A stretch of DNA of 64,000 bases, from the NCBI GenBank assembly GCA_023390985.1, contig JAEWBU010000267.1, positions 1-64,000 on the forward strand. The letters run 5' to 3'. Positions 34,939 through 43,020 of the stretch are shown here, piece after piece. The position numbers were made by a program, and so were the translations under genes. The notes beneath the pieces are model-generated. The model ran no database searches. It was given only the letters and a program-made list of their open reading frames with translations, and had not been told where the DNA came from. Numbering within the stretch: the stretch's first letter is position 1; every line of letters begins with the position of its first letter. This DNA comes from Pseudomonadota bacterium. GTDB lineage: Bacteria; Pseudomonadota; Gammaproteobacteria; Burkholderiales; Burkholderiaceae_C.

Positions 34939-35976
34939 CTACTTGATGCCGACGACCGGGCCCACCGCCTGCTTCCAGGTGGCGGAGCACTTGTCGTAGG
35001 ACTTGTCGCAGACCTCGCTCCAGGTCGGCAGCGACACGGTGTTGAGCGCGTCGTGGATCAGCTTGAGGTCGGCGGGCTTCACGGCCACTTCCGTCATCCT
35101 GAACTTCTTGACCGTCTTGCACGGCTCCTTGCCGACGTTGCAGCGCACCGCGTCGTCGAACAGTTCCTTGGAATAGGACCAGACCTCGCCCTCGAACTTC
35201 TGGAAGGCGGCGGTGAGCTTGGCCTGCTGGTCGGGCGGCAGCTTCTTCCACTTGTCCAGGTTCATCGCATAGGCGTTCAGCGCGATCTGGAAGCCGATCG
35301 GCATGAAGTGCGTGGTGACCTCGGGCCAGCCGGCGGAGTTGGCGGAGCTGGGGCCGGTGATGGCGCAGTCGGTCACGCCGCGCTCCAGCGCCTGCTGGGT
35401 TTCGCCGAAGGAGATGGTGACGGGGATGCCGCCGATCTTCTCGATGAACTTGGCGAGCGAGGCGTCGTACACGCGCACCTTCTTGCCCTTCAGGTCGGCC
35501 AGGCCGGTGATCGGCACCTTGCAGAACAGCACCTGCGGACCGAAGGCGTAGATGCCCAGCAGCTTGCCGTTGTAGCGCTCCTGCAGGCGCTTGTCGAACA
35601 CGTCGCGGTAGGCGTCCACCACCTTCCTGCCGGTCTCGTAGTCGGCCGCGAGGCCGACGATGTCGGGGCCGAGGAAGAAGGGCTCGTCGCGCGAGACCTG
35701 CGCCAGGCGCAGCGTCACGATGTCGAACAGGCCCGACTTGAGCACGCGCAGCCCGTCTGCGTCCTTCACGCCCAGCACGTCCATCGGCTTGTAGTCCACG
35801 TCGATGGGCAGGCCCGTGTTCTTCGAGAAGTTCTCGAAGAAGGGCTGCTCCTTGGTCTGCTGGATCAGGCCCGTGGCCACCAGGTTGCCGGCGGCGCGCA
35901 GCTTGAGGTTGTCGGCCTGCGCGGCGGCGACGCCCAGCGCCAGCGCGGCGGCCAGGGCAAGTTTGAGGATCTTCAT
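34939..35976 (-). CDS. dctP: TRAP-type transporter substrate-binding protein DctP, copy 2
   Basis: A 345-residue periplasmic receptor with signal peptide (about 1-21, ending AAAQA). The DctP signature region is LADLKGKKVRVYDASLAKFIEKIGGIPV, with FGETQQALERGVTDCAITGPSSANSAGW, where the conserved ligand-binding Arg-containing block differs from that of C4-dicarboxylate receptors. It is strongly similar along its whole length to the gene upstream (36009-37064), so a tandem duplication is likely. AAGGAAG lies before the ATG. Confidence 0.9.
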   Translation of the reverse strand: MKILKLALAAALALGVAAAQADNLKLRAAGNLVATGLIQQTKEQPFFENFSKNTGLPIDVDYKPMDVLGVKDADGLRVLKSGLFDIVTLRLAQVSRDEPFFLGPDIVGLAADYETGRKVVDAYRDVFDKRLQERYNGKLLGIYAFGPQVLFCKVPITGLADLKGKKVRVYDASLAKFIEKIGGIPVTISFGETQQALERGVTDCAITGPSSANSAGWPEVTTHFMPIGFQIALNAYAMNLDKWKKLPPDQQAKLTAAFQKFEGEVWSYSKELFDDAVRCNVGKEPCKTVKKFRMTEVAVKPADLKLIHDALNTVSLPTWSEVCDKSYDKCSATWKQAVGPVVGIK

Positions 35977-36008
35977 GTCGGGGCTTCCTTTCGGGTGGGA
36001 GAGAGAGA

Positions 36009-37064
36009 TCACTTCAGGCCGACCATCGGGCCGATGGCCTGCTTCCAGGCGGCGGAACACTGGGCATGGACCTTGTCGCAGGACTCGGCCCACAGCGGGA
36101 AGGAGACGGTGCGCACGGCGTCGGCCACCAGCTGGCGGTCCGCCGCGCCGGGCTGCACTTCCTTCATCGCGAACTTCTTGCCGATGCGGCATTCCTTGCC
36201 CACGTTGCAGCGGGAGGCGTCGTCCCACAGTTCGCGCGAATAGGCCCAGGCCTCGCCTTCGAACTTCTGGAAGGCGGCGGTCAGCTTGGCCTGCTGGTCG
36301 GCCGACAGCGACTTCCACTTGGCCAGGTTGATCGCGAAGGCCACCTGGTGCACCTGGAAGCCGAGCGGCATCACGTGCGTGGTCACCTCGGGCCAGCCGG
36401 CGCTGTTGGCCGAGCTGGGGCCGGTGATGGCGCAGTCGGTCACCCCGCGCTCCAGCGCCTGCTGCGTCTCGCCGAAGGCCAGCGTCACCGGGATGGCGCC
36501 GATCTTCTCCATGAACTTGGCGAGCACCTGGTCGCTCACGCGCACCTTCTTGCCCTTCATGTCCGCGAGGCTGGTGAACGCGCCCTTGCAGAACAGGATC
36601 TGCGGCCCGAACGGATAGACCGCCAGCAGCTTGGCGCCGTGGCGCTCCTGCAGCCGCTGGTCGAGCGGGCCGCGCCAGGCGTCCCACACCTTGCGGGCGG
36701 TGTCGTAGTCGGTGGACAGGCCGACGATGTCGGGGCCGAGCAGGGTGGGGTCGTCGCGCGAGGCCTGGGCCAGGCGCAGCGCGACCACGTCGAACAGGCC
36801 GGACTTGATGACGCGCAGCGCGTCCACGTCCTTCACGCCGACCACGTCCATCGGCTTGTATTCGATCTCCGCCGGCAGGCCCGAGACCTTGGCGAAGTTG
36901 TCGAAGAAGGGCTGTTCCTTCTGCTGCTGCAGCAGGCCCGCCGCGACGAAGTTGCCGGCGACGCGCAGCTTGATCGGCTGCTGGGCCTGCGCCGGGATGG
37001 CGGCGAGGGTGCCGAGCACCAGCGCGGCGACGGAGAGGAGGCGGGAGGTTTTCATGGAGGTCAT
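36009..37064 (-). CDS. dctP: TRAP-type transporter substrate-binding protein DctP, copy 1
   Basis: A 351-residue receptor with a signal peptide of about 28 residues (ending AIPAQA). Its core FGETQQALERGVTDCAITGP is identical to that of the second copy, and NVGKEC with a C-terminal Cys pair is conserved in both. It starts at 37064 with an ATGA overlap with the stop of dctM (an internal ATG at 37055 lacks a ribosome site). It delivers its ligand to the DctQM membrane pair encoded just before it. Confidence 0.9.
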   Translation of the reverse strand: MTSMKTSRLLSVAALVLGTLAAIPAQAQQPIKLRVAGNFVAAGLLQQQKEQPFFDNFAKVSGLPAEIEYKPMDVVGVKDVDALRVIKSGLFDVVALRLAQASRDDPTLLGPDIVGLSTDYDTARKVWDAWRGPLDQRLQERHGAKLLAVYPFGPQILFCKGAFTSLADMKGKKVRVSDQVLAKFMEKIGAIPVTLAFGETQQALERGVTDCAITGPSSANSAGWPEVTTHVMPLGFQVHQVAFAINLAKWKSLSADQQAKLTAAFQKFEGEAWAYSRELWDDASRCNVGKECRIGKKFAMKEVQPGAADRQLVADAVRTVSFPLWAESCDKVHAQCSAAWKQAIGPMVGLK

Positions 37065-38368
37065 CGTCCGAACATCAGGTTGGGAAGCCAGGTGGCGATC
37101 GCCGGGAAGTGGATGAGGATGGCCGTCATGGCCACCATCGCCGCGAGGAAGGGCAGGGTGCCCTGGAAGACTTCGTTGATGCTTCCCTCGCCGCGCACGC
37201 CCTGGATCACGTAGAGCGTCATGCCGATCGGCGGGCTGAGCAGCGAAAGCTCGCACATCAGCACCATGAAGACGCCGAAGAACACCGGGTCGATGCCGGC
37301 GGCCTGCACGATGGGGAACACCACCGGCAGCGTGCCCACCATCATCGGCATGGTTTCCAGCGCCACGCCCAGCAGCACGTACATCACGGCCAGCACCCAC
37401 AGCAGCGCGAGCGGCGAGACGTCGAGCGACTTGATCAGGCCGGCCAGCGACTGCGGCACGCCCAGCATCGACAGCACGAAGTTCAGGTAGAGCGCGGCGA
37501 CCAGGATCAGCGCCGTCATCGCGGTCAGCCGCAGCGTCGAGCGGAAGCACTCGTGCAGCATCTTCACGTTGAGCTTGCGGTAGGCGGCGGCGATCGGCAG
37601 GCAGACGATCACGCCCAGGGCGGCGCTCTCGGTGACGGTGGCCCAGCCCGTGTAGATGCCGCCCATCACCACGCCGAACACCACCAGCGGGCCGGCCAGG
37701 TGGATCGAGTTGCGCAGGCGTTCGCCCCAGCCCACCCGGGACTCGGTGCGACCGGCCATCGAGGGCCGCCACACGCACACCGCCAGGATGGTGAGCAGGA
37801 ACAGCACCGTCATGATCGCGCCCGGCACGATGCCGGCCATGTACAGGCGCGACGCCGAGGTGTTGGTCATCGACCCGTAGATGATGAACGCCACCCCCGG
37901 CGGGATCAGGTTGCCAAGGCTGGCGCCGGCGGCGATGGAGCCGAGCACCATGCGCTGGTCGTAGCCGCGGTTGCGGAACGAGGGCAGGGCGACGGTGGAG
38001 ATGGTCGCGGCCGTCGCCACCGACGAACCCGACACCGCGGAGAACAGCGCGGACGCGCCGATGTTGGTGTGCAGCAGTCCGCCCGGCAGGCGCTTCAACC
38101 AGTCGGCGAGCGACTGGTACATCTTGTCGGTGGCGCCGCCGCGCATCAGGATCTCGCCCAGCAGGATGTAGAGCGGGATCGACAGCAGCAGGTAGTCCTC
38201 GCCCGCGGCCCACAGCTGCTCGCCCAGCGCGTTGAACGCGGGGAGGCCGAAGTGGATCGTGGCGCCCAGCAGGCCGACCACCAGCATGGTGGTGGCCACA
38301 TGCAGGCCGAGGAACATGAGGCCGAGCATCAGCGCCAGGCCGATCGCGATTTCGATGGGGCTGATCAT
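37061..38368 (-). CDS. dctM: TRAP transporter large permease subunit DctM
   Basis: A 435-residue integral membrane protein with about 12 hydrophobic helices and the DctM signatures LYILLGEILMRGGATDKMY, ALFSAVSGSSVATAATISTVALP and GNLIPPGVAFIIYG. It is the sodium-coupled channel of the TRAP transporter. Both ends overlap neighbours by 4 bp (dctQ before, dctP after), so stoichiometric expression is expected. No fusion with DctQ is present. Confidence 0.95.
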   Translation of the reverse strand: MISPIEIAIGLALMLGLMFLGLHVATTMLVVGLLGATIHFGLPAFNALGEQLWAAGEDYLLLSIPLYILLGEILMRGGATDKMYQSLADWLKRLPGGLLHTNIGASALFSAVSGSSVATAATISTVALPSFRNRGYDQRMVLGSIAAGASLGNLIPPGVAFIIYGSMTNTSASRLYMAGIVPGAIMTVLFLLTILAVCVWRPSMAGRTESRVGWGERLRNSIHLAGPLVVFGVVMGGIYTGWATVTESAALGVIVCLPIAAAYRKLNVKMLHECFRSTLRLTAMTALILVAALYLNFVLSMLGVPQSLAGLIKSLDVSPLALLWVLAVMYVLLGVALETMPMMVGTLPVVFPIVQAAGIDPVFFGVFMVLMCELSLLSPPIGMTLYVIQGVRGEGSINEVFQGTLPFLAAMVAMTAILIHFPAIATWLPNLMFGR

Positions 38369-39024
38369 GCTTTCGCTCCTCCGGTTTCCAGGCCCGCCGT
38401 CGCCGGCGCCGCGGCTTCGGCGGCATCGCCTTGCGGACGCATGTGCAGGTCGGTCTCGGCTTCGATTTCCTCGTCCAGCGTCTGCGGTCCGAAGCGGCCG
38501 TTGAGCCCCTCGACGTCGCCGCGCAGGAACAGCCGCGCCGCGTCGATCGCGGCCCAGGCCGCCACCACGGCGAACAGCACGTAGCCGGCCAGCCAGATCG
38601 TTTGCGGAATCCACAGCGGCGTCGCGAGCGGCGTCGACGCGGTGGACTTCAGGTCGATGCTCTCGGCCAGCGTGGCCGAGCCGCGCCACAGGCACAGGAA
38701 GGCCAGCGCCGCCAGCGTCAGCATCGCGGCCAGGTTGAGCACGGCGCGCACGCGCGGCGAGAAGCGCGAGATCAGGAAGTCGACCCGCGTGTGGCTGCGC
38801 GTCACCAGCGTGTGGGCGAAGCCGATGCTGCCGACGATGGCGTAGGTGTAGGAGCCGATCTCGTCCACGCCCTGCAGGCTGAAGCCGAGGACCTTGCGTC
38901 CCAGCATCTCCACGCAGGTGACGGCGGAGAGGACGATCAGCCACCAGCCGCAGGCGAGCGCGGCGGTGTCGGTGACGGCGGCGACGGTGCGGCTGGTCCG
39001 GCCGGGCGGCAGCAGGGTCTTCAT
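38365..39024 (-). CDS. dctQ: TRAP transporter small permease subunit DctQ
   Basis: A 219-residue membrane protein with four hydrophobic segments in about residues 18-165 and the DctQ pattern RKVLGFSLQGVDEIGSYTYAIVGSIGFAHTL, then RSHTRVDFL. The acidic C-terminal tail of about 55 residues (VEGLNGRFGPQTLDEEIEAE) is longer than in many DctQ proteins. It is followed by dctM with an ATGA overlap. Confidence 0.92.
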   Translation of the reverse strand: MKTLLPPGRTSRTVAAVTDTAALACGWWLIVLSAVTCVEMLGRKVLGFSLQGVDEIGSYTYAIVGSIGFAHTLVTRSHTRVDFLISRFSPRVRAVLNLAAMLTLAALAFLCLWRGSATLAESIDLKSTASTPLATPLWIPQTIWLAGYVLFAVVAAWAAIDAARLFLRGDVEGLNGRFGPQTLDEEIEAETDLHMRPQGDAAEAAAPATAGLETGGAKA

Positions 39025-39087
39025 GGCTGCGTGGCCGGGCCGCCGGCTTGAGTGGGATTTTTCATGGGGCTCCTGCGGGTGAGTGGG

Positions 39088-39834
39088 TCAGCGAGGGGCG
39101 TCCAGCAGGCGCGCGATGGCGTCCGGCAGTCCGCGGTGGGGTTTGACGGGAGGCCGGGCGAAGCTGCCGCGCAGCGCGTGGCCAGGCTTCAGCGCCGCCA
39201 GGGTTTCGGCGTGGCGCACGGCGCTGGAGACGCCGTCGACCACGGGCACGGGCAGCTGGCCCTCGAGCGAGCGGGCCAGCCCGGCGAGCGGCGCGCCCGC
39301 GAGGATGATCACTTCGGCACCGTCCTCGTCGACGGCGCGTTCGGCCAGCGACTTCAGCGCCTGCGCGTGCTCCTGCTGCACGCCGCCGATGGCGGAGATC
39401 GGCCGGTCCAGCGCGCGGATGCTGGCCAGCCGCGAACCGAAGCCATAGGCCTCCACGACTTCGCGGTACCAGGCCTGGATGCGCTGGGAGATCGCGATGA
39501 TCGAGATGCGGTGGCCGAGCAGGTGCGCGCTGGCGAGCGCCGCTTCCGTCATGCCGGTGACCGGCACCGTCATCACTTCGCGCAGGCCGGCGAGGCCCGG
39601 GTCGCCGAAAGCGGCCACCACGATGGCGTCGGCACGGCCGCCATGCTCCGCCGCCAGTTGCGCGGTGGCGTACGCGCCGACCAGCGCTTCGAACCGGGTC
39701 TCGATGTAGGCGACGCCGAAGGGCGCGGTGAGCACCTCGACCTCGGTGCCGGGCGAAGCACTGCGCCGCGCTTCGGCGCGGATCAGCTCCGACACGCTGT
39801 CGGAGATGTTGGGGTTGATCAGCAGCAGGCGCAT
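39088..39834 (-). CDS. Asp/Glu-hydantoin racemase fold protein without cysteines
   Basis: A 248-residue protein of the hydantoin/aspartate racemase superfamily: MRLLLINPNISDSVSELI, FGVAYIETRFEALVGAYA, AIVVAAFGDPGLAGLRE and VTGMTEAALASAHLLG. Canonical racemases use two cysteines, in the ACFxDPG and GCAGM positions; here these read AAFGDPG and LAGAPLAG, and the whole protein has no Cys. It therefore cannot use the two-Cys mechanism. The start at 39834 has AAGGAG six bases upstream. It directly follows the hydantoinase gene. Confidence 0.82.
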   Translation of the reverse strand: MRLLLINPNISDSVSELIRAEARRSASPGTEVEVLTAPFGVAYIETRFEALVGAYATAQLAAEHGGRADAIVVAAFGDPGLAGLREVMTVPVTGMTEAALASAHLLGHRISIIAISQRIQAWYREVVEAYGFGSRLASIRALDRPISAIGGVQQEHAQALKSLAERAVDEDGAEVIILAGAPLAGLARSLEGQLPVPVVDGVSSAVRHAETLAALKPGHALRGSFARPPVKPHRGLPDAIARLLDAPR

Positions 39835-39845
39835 CGCCATCTCCT

Positions 39846-41273
39846 TCAGGCGGAACGCTTGGGCAGGAGGGACGGGCTGCCGCAGGGCAGGAACCGGCCG
39901 CGGCCGGGCCGGCCGGTGAAGCGTTGTCCGTCCCACACCACCTCGCCGCGCGACAGCGTGAGGCCCGGCCACGCCTTCAGCTTCATGCCCTCGTACGGCG
40001 TGTAGTCGACGGCGTGGTGCAGCATGCCGTTGTCCAGCGTGACCTCCCGCTCGTCCCAGATCACCAGGTCGGCGTCGCCGCCCACCGCGATCGTGCCCTT
40101 GCGCGGATGCAGTCCGTACGCCTTGGCGGGATTGGTGGCGGTGAGCTCGACGAACTTCTGCAGCGTGATGCGGCCGCCCAGCACGCCCTCGGAATAGAGC
40201 AGCGGCAGGCGCGTCTCCAGGCCGGGGATGCCGTTGGGGATGTGGCGGAACGCGACCTCCTCGCCGCCGATCTTCTTGCCCTGCGGGTCTTCGTAGCGGA
40301 AGGGCGCGTGGTCGGACGAGAACACGGTGAACAGCCCGTCGGTCAAACCTTCCCAGATGCGCTGCTGGTTGGCCTTGTCGCGCGGCGGCGGGCTGGAGAT
40401 GCAGCGCGCGCCCAGGTAGCTGTCGTCGATGCCCAGGTCCTCGGCGGTGAGGAACAGGTACTGCGGGCAGGTCTCCGCGAAGATCGACAGGCCGTGGCCG
40501 CGCGCCCAGCGGATCTGCTCGATCGCCTCGCGGCCGGACACGTGGACGATGAGGATGGGCACGTCCACCAGCTCGGACAACGCGATGGCGCGGTGCGTGG
40601 CCTCGCGCTCCACCAGCATCGGCCGGGCGTGCGCGTGCCAGCGCGGCGCCGTGCGGCCCGCGGCTTCCAGCCGCCTGGTCAGCCACTCGATGCAGTCGGC
40701 GTTCTCGGCATGGACCATCGCCAGCGCGCCATGGGTGCGGGCGACGTCCAGCACGTCGAGGATCTGCGCGTCGTCCAGCTTCAGGTCGTCATACGTCATG
40801 TAGACCTTGAACGAGGTGTAGCCCTCGCCGATCAGCGACGGCAGTTCGCGCTCCACCACCTCCGGCGTGGGGTCGCTCACGATCAGGTGGAAGGCGTAGT
40901 CGATGCAGGACTTGCCTTCGGCGCGCCCGTGGTAGTCGGTCACCGCGGCGCGCAGCGACTGGCCCTTCATCTGGGCGGCGAACGGGATGATGGTCGTGGT
41001 GCCGCCGCAGGCCGCCGAGCGGCTGCCGGTGACGAAGTCGTCGGCCATCTTCGCCGGGCCTTCCATCGGCTGGTCCAGGTGGCAGTGGGCGTCGACGCCG
41101 CCCGGCGTCACGGTCCTTCCGGCCGCATCGATCTCGCGTTCGCCGCCGGGCAGGCCATGGCCGAGCAGGGCGATGCGACCGCCGCGGATGCCGATGTCGC
41201 AATCGAAGGTGTCGCTCGCCGTGGCGACCACGGCATTGCGGATGACCAGGTCCAGGCCATAGGGCTCAGCCAT
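39846..41273 (-). CDS. Dihydropyrimidinase / hydantoinase-family amidohydrolase
   Basis: A 475-residue cyclic amidohydrolase. Binuclear metal ligands are H63 and H65 (DAHCHLDQP), carboxylated Lys K156 (TSFKVYMTY), H188 (AMVHAENAD), H244 (LIVHVSGRE) and D321 (SSDHAPF). NGIPGLETRLPLL is the family's late signature. It opens a cyclic imide or hydantoin ring. It is first gene of the minus-strand run that continues with the racemase-fold protein, the TRAP transporter, amidase and Bug receptor, and it faces the operator-rich spacer at 41274-41580. Confidence 0.92.
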   Translation of the reverse strand: MAEPYGLDLVIRNAVVATASDTFDCDIGIRGGRIALLGHGLPGGEREIDAAGRTVTPGGVDAHCHLDQPMEGPAKMADDFVTGSRSAACGGTTTIIPFAAQMKGQSLRAAVTDYHGRAEGKSCIDYAFHLIVSDPTPEVVERELPSLIGEGYTSFKVYMTYDDLKLDDAQILDVLDVARTHGALAMVHAENADCIEWLTRRLEAAGRTAPRWHAHARPMLVEREATHRAIALSELVDVPILIVHVSGREAIEQIRWARGHGLSIFAETCPQYLFLTAEDLGIDDSYLGARCISSPPPRDKANQQRIWEGLTDGLFTVFSSDHAPFRYEDPQGKKIGGEEVAFRHIPNGIPGLETRLPLLYSEGVLGGRITLQKFVELTATNPAKAYGLHPRKGTIAVGGDADLVIWDEREVTLDNGMLHHAVDYTPYEGMKLKAWPGLTLSRGEVVWDGQRFTGRPGRGRFLPCGSPSLLPKRSA

Positions 41274-41333
41274 GCCGGCCTCCCCGCTGCACCGCGTTGG
41301 TGCCCTCAGGGTGCTGCGAAGGTGCAGACATGA

Positions 41334-41509
41334 TTGTCGACAAAAAGATGTCGACCGAAAGCGGTGCGGGGCGAGAGTTCATAAGGATCAAGTTCAACAT
41401 CCAAGGCAAGTTCCGGGCCACGGCTGGGGTCTGGCCGTCAGCGGATCCAGATGGAGCACTATGGTTTACCGGTCGATGCGGAGCACTGGTGTTTACACTA
41501 GTGTCGACA
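41334..41509. promoter_or_regulatory. Cluster of GT-N2-AC operator candidates
   Basis: The 307-bp divergent spacer holds several small palindromes of GntR/FadR (FCD) style: TTGTCGACAA at 41334-41343 (perfect), TGTCGACC at 41349, GGTTTACC at 41463-41470, GTGTTTACAC around 41490-41499, and TGTCGACA at 41502-41509. The third and fourth sit in imperfect 18-bp direct repeats beginning GGAGCACT (41453 and 41480). The FCD-type GntR gene lies just downstream at 42297. No protein gene is supported in this spacer. Confidence 0.55.
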
Positions 41510-41580
41510 ATCTTGACCGGGATTGATCGAATCGGCGGCCGCCGGTCGCGCATACTCGGCACTGAGATCCCGGAGCCGCC

Positions 41581-42306
41581 ATGACCCGTCCGTTGCGCCT
41601 GGGGGTGCTGACCCCCTCTTCCAATACGGCCCTCGAGCCGCTGACCACCGCCATCGCCGGCACCCTCCCTCATGCCAGCGTCCATTTCTCGCGCTTCAAG
41701 GTCACCGAGATCGCACTCGACGCCGCGGCCCTGGGCCAGTTCGACGACGGCAACATCCTGGCCGCCGCGGAGTTGCTGGCCGATGCCAAGGTGGACGTGA
41801 TCGGCTGGAGCGGCACCTCCTCGGGCTGGCTCGGTTTCGATCGCGACCGGCAGCTGGTCGAACGCATCCGCGAGCGCACCGGCATCCCGGCGACGACCGC
41901 GGTGCTGGCGCTGAACGAGCTGCTGGCGATCCGCAAGATCACGCGCATCGGCTTCGTCACGCCCTACACGCAGGACGTGCAGGACCGCATCGTCGGCAAC
42001 TACCGGACGCTGGGCATCGAGACGGTGGCGCAGCGCCACCTGGGCATCCGCGTCAACCACGACTTCGCGGGCGTCGATCCGGGAACGCTGCGCGAGCTGA
42101 TGGCGGCGGTGGCGCGCGAGCGGCCGCAGGCCATCACCACCTTCTGCACCAACCTGCGGGCCGCGCAGCTGGCGCCGCAGTTCGAGCGCGAGCACGGCAT
42201 CCCGCTGCTGGACACCGTGAGCACCACCGTGTGGGGCATGGTGCGCGCGGCGGGCCGTTCGCCCGCGGCCATCGAAGGCTGGGGAGGGCTGTTCCAGTGG
42301 ACGTGA
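41581..42306 (+). CDS. Arylmalonate decarboxylase / maleate isomerase-like protein
   Basis: A 241-residue Asp/Glu racemase superfamily member. GVLTPSSNTALEP is the N-terminal phosphate-like loop. The first catalytic Cys of racemases and maleate isomerases is replaced by glycine (G78-T79-S80 in IGWSGTSSG), while the second is present (C189 in ITTFCTN). This single-Cys pattern (Gly74, Thr75, Ser76, Tyr126 and Cys188) is that of arylmalonate decarboxylase; here Tyr129 also fits. A decarboxylase of a disubstituted malonate-like acid is plausible. It is followed by the GntR regulator with overlap. Confidence 0.8.
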   Translation: MTRPLRLGVLTPSSNTALEPLTTAIAGTLPHASVHFSRFKVTEIALDAAALGQFDDGNILAAAELLADAKVDVIGWSGTSSGWLGFDRDRQLVERIRERTGIPATTAVLALNELLAIRKITRIGFVTPYTQDVQDRIVGNYRTLGIETVAQRHLGIRVNHDFAGVDPGTLRELMAAVARERPQAITTFCTNLRAAQLAPQFEREHGIPLLDTVSTTVWGMVRAAGRSPAAIEGWGGLFQWT

Positions 42307-43019
42307 AGACCCGACGGCCGAAGGCCGCCGACGCGCCCGCCGGCCGTGCCGAGCGCGAGAAGTCCGTCGACGAGATCTACGAGCGGATCTACATCGCCAT
42401 CCTGGAGCACCGCCTGCATCCCGGCACCAAGCTCGGGGAGGAGCGCCTGGCCGACATCTTCGGCGTCAGCCGCGCGCGCGTGCGCGAGGTGTTGGCGCGG
42501 CTGGCGCACGAGCAGATCGTCGACCTCTTCCCGCAGCGCGGCGCCTACGTCGCCAAGCCGACGATCGAGCAGGCGCGCGACGTCTTCGAGGCGCGCCGGC
42601 TGATCGAGCCGGCGGTGCTCAAGCGCCTGGTGGACACGCTCACCACCGAGAAGATCAACCGCCTGCGGCAGCACGTGGAGCTGGAGGCGGACGCGCGGCG
42701 GCGCGGCGACAAGCGGGCCGTGATCCGGCTGTCCGGCGAATTCCACACGCTGGCGGCCGAACTGGCCGGCAACTCGGCGCTGGCCCGCACCATGCGCGAG
42801 CTGTGCATGCTGACCTGCCTGATCATCTTCCTCTACGACGCGCCCACGGCCCAGAGCTGCCGCGACGACGAGCACCAGATGATCATCGACGCGGTGGCCC
42901 GGCGCGATCGCGCGCGCGCGGAGAAACTGATGCTCGACCACCTCGACCACATCGAGAGCAGCATGAGCCTGGACGACGGCAACGGCGAGGCCGACCTCGA
43001 GGCGATCTTCAGGGTCTAG
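42297..43019 (+). CDS. GntR-family transcriptional regulator, FCD (FadR) subfamily
   Basis: A 240-residue regulator with N-terminal winged helix (YERIYIAILEHRLHPGTKLGEERLADIFGVSRARVREVLARLAHE) and an all-helical FCD domain with metal ligands in the FEARRLIEPAVL, SGEFHTLAAELAGN and DDEHQMIIDAVARRDRARAE segments. GTG at 42297 has GGGGAGG nine bases upstream; GTG at 42303, giving a GTGA overlap, is possible. It probably binds the GT-N2-AC elements at 41334-41509 and controls both divergent units. Confidence 0.9.
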   Translation: MDVKTRRPKAADAPAGRAEREKSVDEIYERIYIAILEHRLHPGTKLGEERLADIFGVSRARVREVLARLAHEQIVDLFPQRGAYVAKPTIEQARDVFEARRLIEPAVLKRLVDTLTTEKINRLRQHVELEADARRRGDKRAVIRLSGEFHTLAAELAGNSALARTMRELCMLTCLIIFLYDAPTAQSCRDDEHQMIIDAVARRDRARAEKLMLDHLDHIESSMSLDDGNGEADLEAIFRV

Positions 43020-43020
43020 C

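Noticed and set aside
41272..41584. Two overlapping plus-strand frames of 84 and 95 codons in the divergent spacer
   Set aside because: Neither has a ribosome site or family pattern, and they run through the operator-like palindromes; treated as non-coding.
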